DNA of 64,000 bases, taken from the NCBI GenBank assembly GCA_003993805.1, contig RSEF01000019.1:5394117-5458116 (forward strand). Reading direction: 5' to 3'. The translations under genes and the position numbers were made by a program. Positions 23,795-38,116 of the stretch are shown here, piece by piece. The notes below the pieces were generated by a model, which made no database searches, had not been told where the DNA came from, and saw only the letters and a program-made list of their open reading frames with translations. The first letter of the stretch is position 1. Every line of letters starts with the position of its first letter. The stretch comes from Himantopus leucocephalus (Eukaryota; Chordata; Aves; Charadriiformes; Recurvirostridae).

Positions 23795-24359
23795 NNNNNN
23801 NNNNNNNNNNNNNNNNNNNNNNNNNNNNNNNNNNNNNNNNNNNNNNNNNNNNNNNNNNNNNNNNNNNNNNNNNNNNNNNNNNNNNNNNNNNNNNNNNNNN
23901 NNNNNNNNNNNNNNNNNNNNNNNNNNNNNNNNNNNNNNNNNNNNNNNNNNNNNNNNNNNNNNNNNNNNNNNNNNNNNNNNNNNNNNNNNNNNNNNNNNNN
24001 NNNNNNNNNNNNNNNNNNNNNNNNNNNNNNNNNNNNNNNNNNNNNNNNNNNNNNNNNNNNNNNNNNNNNNNNNNNNNNNNNNNNNNNNNNNNNNNNNNNN
24101 NNNNNNNNNNNNNNNNNNNNNNNNNNNNNNNNNNNNNNNNNNNNNNNNNNNNNNNNNNNNNNNNNNNNNNNNNNNNNNNNNNNNNNNNNNNNNNNNNNNN
24201 NNNNNNNNNNNNNNNNNNNNNNNNNNNNNNNNNNNNNNNNNNNNNNNNNNNNNNNNNNNNNNNNNNNNNNNNNNNNNNNNNNNNNNNNNNNNNNNNNNNN
24301 NNNNNNNNNNNNNNNNNNNNNNNNNNNNNNNNNNNNNNNNNNNNNNNNNNNNNNNNNNN
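23795..24359. other. Assembly gap, 565 N
   Basis: It separates MMP28 from a CpG-rich promoter. Missing MMP28 5' exons, and possibly the body of the next minus-strand gene, could belong here, so the true gap may be much larger than drawn. Confidence 0.98.
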
Positions 24360-24730
24360 GGCCGCGGCCTTTTCCACCTGCGCCACATGGCGCTCGCCCA
24401 CCCTCCCGCGCCCACCACACCCCCTACGGGAAACAAGAGCCGCCGCCGCCACCACCGCCCCCTTCAGCCCGCCGGGCCTGGAAGCACCTACCCGAAGCCA
24501 TGGCGGCGGCAGCCGTTAACCGGGCTGAGGGAAAGGGGAGGGAAAAGAGAGAAAGAAAGAGCGAGAGGACGCGAGGGAGACCAAGCGCCGCGCCGGCCGC
24601 GCGCACACTGAAGCACCCGCAGCTCGCGCGGACTGCGGGGCCGGACAGCCAATCAGCGCGCTCGGCGCCTACCACGTGGGGAAGGGAGGTGGGGGGGGAG
24701 AAGGGACGTACCAAGTCACGGCGGGATGGG
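24360..24730. promoter_or_regulatory. CpG-island promoter with CCAAT box and E-box
   Basis: Very GC- and CpG-rich stretch with a CCAAT box at 24649-24653 (context GCCAATCAGC) and a CACGTG E-box at 24673-24678. Both lie upstream of a minus-strand ATG at 24501-24499. It is consistent with a housekeeping, possibly bidirectional, promoter. Confidence 0.6.
24492..24501 (-). CDS. Possible 10-nt first coding exon on minus strand (TAF15 candidate)
   Basis: Read on the minus strand, a perfect Kozak context (GCCGCCATGG) starts Met-Ala-Ser and, after one further base, meets the donor GTAGGT. Very short first coding exons of this kind (M-A-S-x, then split codon) are typical of FET genes: FUS and EWSR1 open this way, and TAF15 has a similarly short exon. 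TAF15 neighbours MMP28 in human 17q12. However, human TAF15 runs opposite to MMP28, whereas this exon reads toward MMP28, so either the orientation differs, the contig is flipped, or the gene is another one. The remaining exons would fall in the gap. Confidence 0.3.
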
Positions 24731-24860
24731 GGGGACGGGAGCGGCGGGTGCTCGGCGCTGTACGGGCGTGCGGGGTTGTACGAGGCAGTGCAGGGAGGCC
24801 GGGAATCGTTTAAAAAGGTTAAATTAGTTTAATTAATAAACACGCAGGGCATGGTCGGGG

Positions 24861-24952
24861 TGCCGAGAGGGAACCGGGGGGACTGCTGGTGCGGAAAGCC
24901 GGGCGGACGCCCGGCTTTCCGCACCAGCAGTCCCCCCGGTTCCCTCTCGGCA
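24861..24952. repeat. Perfect 45-bp inverted repeat with 2-nt spacer
   Basis: The left arm 24861-24905 and right arm 24908-24952 are exact reverse complements around the spacer GA, and weaker similarity continues outward to about 24849 and 24964. It would form a strong GC-rich hairpin. It is either a genuine palindrome or a fold-back artefact of library or assembly. Confidence 0.93.
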
Positions 24953-24964
24953 TCCCGCTTATGC

Positions 24965-26990
24965 ATCGCCATTTGGGCCAGAGGGTGTTTCATGCTGTCC
25001 AAAAGAGAATTTACTATGCCAAACTTCACAGCAGCCAGGGGGGAACATCCTCGCTATGCTACAGGCATGGAGAGGCAGGAGAAAAAGAGAGATGCTAAGA
25101 TGGAGGTAAAGAAAACATCCAAAATCTGGGTCCTAAAGAGAAAAAAAACCCAAGGTTTTCCAAGGGGTCTGAGTCTTAAAAAGCCAAATACTGACATGGG
25201 GAATGGCTTTCTAAGGAAAGGGATTGTGATCTTGGGAGCCATTTCTATGAAACAAGAGACGTTGCTTCAGAAAGGAATGTGAATGAGGCATGAACAGAAA
25301 CGATGGCAAAAGGAACTTTAATTATTTCACCTGATTAGTTTTTAGCAGTCATATTTCTTGTTTCAGATCAGGTTACCTTCTTGCAAGAGTTGGAGACGGA
25401 AAGTTAACAGTTGCGTACTTTCTGTCTAGTCGCAGTCTCCGCATCTATCAGCAGAGGAAACAGCGAGCGCTGTAAAACCTCAAGCGCTGTGAGGTTTTAA
25501 CCTTGGGGTTTTGATTTTTTTTTTTTTTTAAAGGCAGTGAAGAGCATTCTCTGATTTCAGCTGAATGAATTGAGCAGATTTGCAAACAAGTTGGGCCATT
25601 TCTTTCCCCGCCCCAGGCGGGAGGCAAATCCCACTGCCACAACCTAAATTAAGTTTCTGCAAAACAAGCAGTGACTAGAATGTTTAATTTAAAAAAGGGG
25701 TTGAGCTCTCTGCCCGTCTTTCAGTTTCCCCTTGAAAAACTTCATCTCCTCCCACCGCGACGTCTTCTCCTGTGCCATGATCCTTCCCGTGTCTGCGATG
25801 ACCTGGGACCTCTCACAAAGGCTTCTCACAAAGGCTGCCTTTGCAACCTGCTGTCAGGATTAGGGCAGATCCCAAACAATGCTCCGTAGCCGGGGGCAGG
25901 GCAGGGAAGGTGGGGGCGTGGTAGAGCCTCTCAGTGCCTTTACATTCCTCGAGAGACTGGAAGAATTCTCATAAATGGAAAATGGCATTAATTGGGACCG
26001 AGAGACAAGCTGAGGTGTCTGTTTGCCTACTGATAGATCTGTGCTGTGCTCTCCCATTGCTCCCAATCAAAAACTTTGAAGCTGGGGTGGGGAAAAGATG
26101 TCAGACTCAAGCCTCTGCTCATCAGCGTTGGCTGAAAGAGATCGCAGCTGCTTCAAATGCTTTCTCTACTTTGCAAAATGAGAGGGGGTGTGGGAAGGTG
26201 TGTTTCTTCTGATCCTTCCCACGTAGAAGAGAATTCACGGGTCTCTCATTAGACATGAGCCAGCAGGCCATGACTGGCATCTTGTCCGGAGGAGGAGCTG
26301 GTGGCAGGGAAGCGTTTCTGCCACATAACAGTTCATGACGAGCCGATGCGGATCCAGGCACCAGGAACTGGGCAATAGGAGCCACATCCTCTGCTCGCTG
26401 CTGGGGACCTCCACCACCCTTGGAGCAAAACCTCTATTTCTCCCTGCTTCTTTTTTCCTGCTCGTCCTTCTCCTCAAGGAAGGGCTTCTCAGGACAAGGG
26501 ACTCCCGTGCCGGAGCACCCTTCCATCGGCTGTTTCCCTTCAGGCTGTGGTGTGTTTGGACAGTACATGCACAGGACTGTAGACAAACAGCAAAGTTTCA
26601 GCTGTTTCAGCGGGTTTAGCCTGGTTTGTAATGCCCTGCCGTGGAGGAGGCCTGTCTTTGGGCAACCTCTCCATTTGCACCAGCATGGGTGGGCAGACCC
26701 ATGTGGCTCTGGTGCAGGCAATCCTCTCCACCTCCATCCATCATACCTGAAGGGAAACGCATGGTCCTTCCAAGCAGCCGAACTCCGTGACACGGCAGTA
26801 GGGAGTGGATGGGGGTGTATGGGGCCTTCCCGGCTCGGTGGGGCTGTCCAGGCCTCCCGCGTCCTGGGGGAGGGCCGGCAGTAACCCAGCCCGGGGTGGG
26901 CTTCCAGCGACAGCTCACACCTCTCCCCGGGGATATTTTTCCCTTCTGGAAAGGTAAATAATAATAATAATTAAAAAATTTTAAACAGCA
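24965..26990. other. Intergenic region left of RHBDD2
   Basis: No gene recognised. The base composition falls to more AT-rich than the flanking CpG islands. A T-run lies near 25515, and a short direct repeat (CTCACAAAGGCTTCTCACAAAGGCT) at about 25814-25838. Confidence 0.5.
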
Positions 26991-27120
26991 GGGGAGAAAA
27001 AAACCCCAAAACACCGCCCGCCCGTCCCCATGGTAACGGGGGCGCCGCAGCGCCTCACGTTGCCACGGCAACGGTCCAGGCCTTCCGGCGGCGGCCGGAA
27101 GCGGGGCGGCGCGCGGCAGC
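26990..27120 (+). promoter_or_regulatory. RHBDD2: RHBDD2 promoter/CpG island with X-box motifs
   Basis: CpG-rich segment directly before the RHBDD2 start codon. It contains an RFX-type X-box at 27059-27072 (GTTGCC-AC-GGCAAC, matching GTNRCC-N2-RGYAAC). An imperfect second one lies at 27024-27037 (GTCCCC-AT-GGTAAC), 35 bp away. Confidence 0.6.
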
Positions 27121-32149
<5,029 letters not shown>

Positions 32150-32323
32150 TCCTCCAGAAAGCAGCAGAACTCTCATACTGTGGCAGGACCATTGTGTGAC
32201 GCTCACGCAGAAGTGCATTGCTGGCGTCTTTGCTGTCTCTGGGGTGACTAGTGGAATGGGTTGATAGCTCCAATGTAGGCCATTCCCCTGCTCCCTGGCA
32301 CAGGCTACTTTAATTATATTTCC

Positions 32324-32327
<4 letters not shown>

Positions 32328-32358
<31 letters not shown>

Positions 32359-32379
32359 NTTTTTTTTTTTTTTTTTTAC
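32328..32379. repeat. Poly-T run interrupted by a single N (32359)
   Basis: About 50 T with one ambiguous base. The run length is uncertain in the assembly, and the RHBDD2 3' UTR may extend through it. Confidence 0.9.
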
Positions 32380-35300
32380 TTTTTGATATTGCTGGGGGCT
32401 GTATCACCTCTGTGCACTTCTCATCCTTTTGGAGTCTTTTTTCGTTGCTGCATTTAGCAGCTGCTTTTCCACATTGCCACTACAGTTACAGTGCATCAGC
32501 TCCCCAACTCAGTCTAGGAACCTAATTGTCAAAACACTGGACTAATCTGGAGTTTAACTTGGCTGCAGCAATAAGGGCACGTCCCATTTATGCTGAGGCT
32601 CTTAGCCTCCTATCTTGTTTACAGGTGTGCTGTAGCTAGGACCCAAAAGAGGTTGAAATCATAGAAGCCTTAGTTTATAATTTAATGTTTGTGTGGAGAA
32701 GGACAGATGTCTGTTCTACTAGTGACTTGTCCACTAAGAGTGTGCCTTGAAGGGGGCTTCTTAAACCAGGACTGAGGCAAGCGGACAGAATACAGAACAG
32801 CCTTTTCTGCCCCCCCCAAAACACAGCTCTAAAATGCTGAAGGTCCTTCTTAGCCACAGTCTGTGCGTGCCTCAACACATTGCCTTCATTTTCTGATAGC
32901 ACTGCACTAGCTCAGCCTGTGTTGCCAGTGCTTGTCGATAAGGGAACCTCAGATGCATGCAAAGGAGTGGAAGACTCTTCAATAAGGGATTTTGGCCATT
33001 TGTGGATATAAATCCAAGGAGCTGGGAGGGACCTTAACAGTGGGTTTGAAGAATTAACTAGAACGCAGCAATTCCATTGAGGGTGTTCACACTGCTCAGC
33101 TTTAGATGTCTCCCCCACCAATATTATCACAATCTCTCTCTGTTTTCTTCAGAGCTGGTGGAAAGGTGTGTGGGAGAGGGGAGTTTTCAGCAAGGGTTTC
33201 AGAGCAGGAGGCAGTGTTTGGTGCTGTAGCAGTAATGAAGGAGTTTGTTTGAGTTGGTGGGACTTGACCTTTATTTCCAGCTGTGTAGCTGCTTTACTGT
33301 TCCATGCCCAGGAGTAATCTGCTGTCTCTGTGTGTAAATCAGCCAGGATCTCAACTATAGCCCTTGACTCTTTGCTTAGAGTTTTGTTGTGCTCCAAAAA
33401 AAAAAAAAGTGCCACATGAAGCACAAAGTGCCATTACCGCTCTTAGAGATGTTCTTGCAGTGCCTAACCTGTCCCCCCGAAACCACAATAGCTTCGGGGC
33501 TCTTCCATGCTATCAATGAGCCGGGGTCATAGGCGGCATTGGCAGCTGCAGGCTCCAAAGCACGTACGTGCCTCTTTCTTTTTTCCCCTCTTCGGTGTGT
33601 GAAGAAGCCCGGTGTCGCTGTACAGCCGCGTACTTCTCCAGCAGCCCCTTCTGGGGTGACTGCCACAGTTATGGGTGGCCTCGCAGGGGCTTGCTTTGGG
33701 GGAAGAACAAAGCGAATGCTGAGGACTTAGACCTCAGATGCACGTTAGTGAGAAGCTCTGCTCGCAAAGGTGGGCACCCCTGGGCAGGCGCTTTCTGCAG
33801 GAGGATGCAGCAATTTGGGAACCAGCCTGGAGTTAGTGGCCGGCTCTGTCTCATCCCTGATCGTTTCACTCCTCCATGGGATCACAAATGGACTTGATTT
33901 CATGGTCCTGTTTTTCCTGCTGACAGCAATTGCGTTGTTACATGTTTAGTGTGGAGCAATGACAGGATAAGGTGCTTGTTTGGAAATGAAAATCATGTTT
34001 TTAATACCAGGAAAGAAATGCTAGAGATAAGGTTGAAATGTTAATATTCGGCTCTCATTAGTGCATTGATTTTCCTCCTTGTGCGATCATCCTCACCTGT
34101 AAACCTACAAACTTTATCACTGTTTTTTTCCAGAAACATGCAGAAATGTGATGAGGTGTGGTAGCAATCACAAATGTTGTGTATCTTCAAATTGTAAGCT
34201 TGAAACACAATCTGAAAGACAAACTACTACGTCTCTGGGTTTGCTTTCAAGTGGGGAGCTGGAGCGTACCCCTGCAGGCGGTGGGCTGGGTGCGGTGGGG
34301 ACTGCGGGGCAGGCTGCCGGTGTCTGATGGGTGCTGGCTGCATGTCTGGCTGGTGACAAAGGACGCACACTGGGTATGAGCGGTAATGCACACTGGAAAA
34401 CGCACATGGGGCTGGAAACCGGTTATTTTTCCTTTTCAACTCTTATCAGTTAATCTGGTAAGAGATTCACTCTCCCAGCAGAGCCGTCAAAGGGATGGTG
34501 TGTTTCCAGGGAGTAGTTTCACGGCGTTACAGCGGTGAAGGAAGCCCTGGCCTGGAAGAGTCACCGTAGCATCATTGCCAGCAGCGAGGACAGCCCCAAG
34601 CCTGGCAACAGACAGCAAACCTCCTTCCAGGAGGTAAGGTGGGTCCCTCGGCCCTGGCAGCGGGGGGACATGCCCCCCTGCGAGGGAGCAGGTACCAGCC
34701 ATTAACCTTTCCATGCAGCAGCCTTTTGGGTGAGCCCTGGGGATGGGATATGACAGGATGGGCACAAAACCACAGTTCGGGGCTTTTTTTTTTTCCTGCT
34801 CCCAGCTCTGTTGTGAGCTTCCTGGTGACCTTGGCAGATCACTTGGTCTCTGTGATCTCTACGAGTTCCACCATGTCCCTGGGGCTGCACGACTGCCCTG
34901 GTGCCTACCTGTCACTTGAAATTTGTCGTTCCTGCATTCAGCGGCCTTCAGACAGACGTTTGGAAAGATAAAGATGATTTCCTGCAAGGTCTGTTCCCTG
35001 CCTTTCCCGAGGGCAGCCGTTTCACAGTGAAACGTGTTGTGTAAATCAGCTGAGGACCTTCTGCTTCTCCAGCAGTGGAGTCTAAGCTTGTTCCAGTTCT
35101 CCAGGGCTGGTGGCAAACTCAGAACTTGTCGCCCAGGGAAAGAAATCGCTGGGAGAGAGGGAAGAGGTCGGGATGAGGCGTTTTCAAACATGTCTAAGGC
35201 TGAAAAGAGGAATGAACTTTGTAAGAGAGGGAGGTAAAAATCATCAGCTCATTGGGCTTTGGCATTTGCCTAATTAAGCTCACAGAAACGTTACTGGTTG

Positions 35301-35659
35301 CGCGTTGCAGTACCAGGTCATTTCCTTGGAGGGGAGACAGAGAATTAAAGTTTCTAAAGCAGAAAGGGGGAGGGGGGGAGAAAAACCCAATAAACCCCCA
35401 GTTCAGCCTGGGATGGCTGCCCCTGGGGAACGTGCTGTCCCTGAAGGTTTGTTATTTCGTGCTTCTTGGTGCGTTCCCTGTAAAGCTGCCACTTCTTTCA
35501 AGGTCAGGATTGCTTCTGCCCTGGAGGCAGGGTGGGTGCACAGTGACTCCAGAAAGCCCTTTGGGTTGTCTCTTTTTCTTCCTGGGGTGGTCACTGCAGA
35601 GTGAAGAGGTTCTGGGGAGAAGCACTGGGAGCTGAGCTGGCCGTTCCCCTGCGCTCAGG

Positions 35660-35706
35660 TCCTGCTGTGACACCCCAGTCCTGCTGTGACACCCCAGTCC
35701 TGCTGC
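35660..35706. repeat. 19-bp tandem repeat, about 2.5 copies
   Basis: The unit gtcctgctgtgacacccca is repeated head to tail and ends in a diverged partial copy. Confidence 0.85.
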
Positions 35707-37190
35707 GGGATGGATGCCCCAGGAGAGCCCAGCTCCTTCCCCTCCACTCTTCCGCACCCACCATGGTGCGAGATAAAAGGAGTTGGGGGTACGTGGGGAA
35801 GCAGAACCAACTCTGGGCTACATCACCACCCCAGGTGGGAGCAGGGGGGGGTCCTGCAGCATGGGGAGGCGCAGCAGGAGACACTGATGTCAGAAGAAAA
35901 ACTGGTTTGTATTCGCATTCCTGTCGCTGCTTCATTTGTGGTGAAGCACACGCGTGCGGACGGTTATCCTGCATCGGGGATGAGGTTAGCTGGGTCAGGA
36001 CACTGCCAAACACCGCCACCGTGGCTGTCCCGCTGGGTCCCAGCTTGTTTGCCGGTACAGAGGAGGCTCCGCGGCCAAAAAGAGAAACACGTGTGGAGGC
36101 AAATCCCCAACCCAACAGGTCCCTGTGGGCTGGCCGGGCTTGGCTTCCGCGTCTGCCCGGGGGATTTGGGCTGGGTGCGATGAGAACCCATCCCATCCCC
36201 GCTGGGAACAGAACAGGACGGGCTGTGCCGTAACGCCTGTTCCCGCTCTGGGCACCCGAGGGGCCCAATGACCCCAAACCATGGGCCAGCTCTGTCCTGC
36301 CGTCCCCTCGGCGCAGGCATGTCCCCAACGCTGTGATCTTTAACCTGCGGCCGTTCACCCCGCAGGGGACAGTCACTGACCGGAGTCACCCCGGGGACCT
36401 GCCGGCTCCCGGAGCCGATGCGGGTGGCAGTGGAGCCCCGGGTGGCCCCGCACCCCTGAGCCATGTGCTCGGATGCCGTCATGAAAAGGGGGTGTCCCTC
36501 CAACCCCCTGCATCGCTGCCCCTGAGCCGGTGCTTTTTGGGTCGGTGTCCCCTCCTCGCACCCCTCCCGGCCCCTCGCGTGCCTGCCGGCTCAGCTGGCG
36601 CAGACTTTGCACCTTCCCGGAGGGTTTTATTGACTCTGAAGCCAGCATCAGCACAGCGACAGGCGCAGGACCGTGACCTCCGACGCGCCGGGGGTGACCC
36701 CGTGCCGGGGGCCGCGGGGCTGCTGGGTGGGAGTCGGGGCAAGCCGTGTTCGGGGCTGGGCTTGGCAGGGCCGTGACCCAACTTCACAGGATAAAACGGA
36801 GAGAGGAGAACACCCAAAATGAACCGAGAGGGGAGAGCACCGGTCCCTCCGTGCCCACCGGAGCCGGGGTCCGGGGGGTCCGGGTTGTGAAACCTCTCCT
36901 GCCGGGACTGCTGGGGACAGTTCTGGAGCTGCTCGTGCAACTCCCCGGTGGCGGCTGGCAGAAAGGCCACCCCGAAACACCCAAATCGCCCGGTTTTTGG
37001 TTAAATCGGAGTGTTTGCTTGCTGTGGCCATGAGCCAGCCGGGCAGAGCAGCCCCTCGTTCCCCGGGGGAGGGGGCGGGAGGGGTGGCGGTNCCGGGGTC
37101 CCTCCGCGGGCCCTGACCCCCACCTTGACCTTTGACCCCAGCACCCTCCCCAGCTCTCCCTGTCCCTTTAAGACCCCCCTAGGCCGGGCG

Positions 37191-37392
37191 CGGTGGGGCT
37201 GTACCAACCGCGCCGCCGGAGAGGGGGGGGATCACCTCCAGTGGGCGCGCTCGCAGCCCATTGGCGGGCGATGGGGGCGGAGCGTGTCTGTGTCGTGTGT
37301 CCCCCCCCGAGCGTATGCCCGAGTGGTGCGATCCGCCCTACGTGCCGGCCGCGCCGGGGCTGCGGGGCGCCAGCGTCGGACGGGCCCGGGCG
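37191..37392 (+). promoter_or_regulatory. POR: CpG-island promoter, probable POR noncoding exon 1
   Basis: Dense CpG segment with an inverted CCAAT box (ATTGG at 37260-37264) and a GC box (GGGGGCGG near 37273-37280). A possible donor CGGGCG|GTGGGT lies at 37393. The POR start codon is in the second exon in mammals, so a noncoding first exon here, about 12.7 kb upstream, is expected. An ATG at 37315 opens a short frame, but I do not think it is translated as POR. Confidence 0.5.
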
Positions 37393-37498
37393 GTGGGTGC
37401 TGGGGGGGGGGACCGGGACCGCCACCGCCGCTTCCCCGTGCTGGGGCGTGGGGGGCCGGGGATCGCGGGCGGGCGGCTTCCGGGGGAGCCGGGGCCCT

Positions 37499-37656
37499 GG
37501 GTCGGTTCCCTGTGGCTGAGGGGTCCGCGTTCCCCTGTGGCTATGGGGGGGTCGGGGGTCCCCTGTGGCTGAGGGGAGGCCGGGCCTGGGGGTCCCCTGG
37601 GGCTGAGGGGAGGGTGGCGAGCCTGGGGGTCCCCTGTAGCTGAGTGGGGGGGCCGA
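37499..37656. repeat. GC-rich minisatellite abutting a gap
   Basis: At least five imperfect units sharing the core CCCTGTGGCTGAGGGG, spaced 26-37 bp, run directly into the following N gap. The array probably caused the gap. Confidence 0.85.
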
Positions 37657-38116
37657 NNNNNNNNNNNNNNNNNNNNNNNNNNNNNNNNNNNNNNNNNNNN
37701 NNNNNNNNNNNNNNNNNNNNNNNNNNNNNNNNNNNNNNNNNNNNNNNNNNNNNNNNNNNNNNNNNNNNNNNNNNNNNNNNNNNNNNNNNNNNNNNNNNNN
37801 NNNNNNNNNNNNNNNNNNNNNNNNNNNNNNNNNNNNNNNNNNNNNNNNNNNNNNNNNNNNNNNNNNNNNNNNNNNNNNNNNNNNNNNNNNNNNNNNNNNN
37901 NNNNNNNNNNNNNNNNNNNNNNNNNNNNNNNNNNNNNNNNNNNNNNNNNNNNNNNNNNNNNNNNNNNNNNNNNNNNNNNNNNNNNNNNNNNNNNNNNNNN
38001 NNNNNNNNNNNNNNNNNNNNNNNNNNNNNNNNNNNNNNNNNNNNNNNNNNNNNNNNNNNNNNNNNNNNNNNNNNNNNNNNNNNNNNNNNNNNNNNNNNNN
38101 NNNNNNNNNNNNNNNN
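37657..38116. other. Assembly gap, 460 N
   Basis: The gap lies in POR intron 1 or the exon 1 region. Part of the POR first exon or promoter could be missing. Confidence 0.98.

Larger units (their letters stand above)
32150..37190. other. RHBDD2 3' UTR and intergenic region before POR
   Basis: A poly-T run with a single N (about 32328-32379) lies shortly after the RHBDD2 stop. No AATAAA poly(A) signal was identified with confidence. A 19-bp direct repeat (gtcctgctgtgacacccca, two full copies and part of a third) lies at about 35660-35706. From about 36240 the sequence becomes GC- and CpG-rich toward the POR promoter. Confidence 0.5.

Noticed and set aside
23408..24832. Long ORFs spanning the 565-N gap
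   Set aside because: Their length comes from undetermined bases.
24889..25098. Short plus-strand ORF (QRVFHAVQKRIYYAK) and an overlapping minus-strand ORF beside the palindrome
   Set aside because: Neither resembles a family I recognise, both cross the inverted repeat, and no splice or promoter support decides between them.
37315..37392. Open frame starting MPEWCDPPYVP in the POR CpG island
   Set aside because: POR is expected to begin in the exon at 50119. The frame has no recognisable homology and is more likely 5' UTR.
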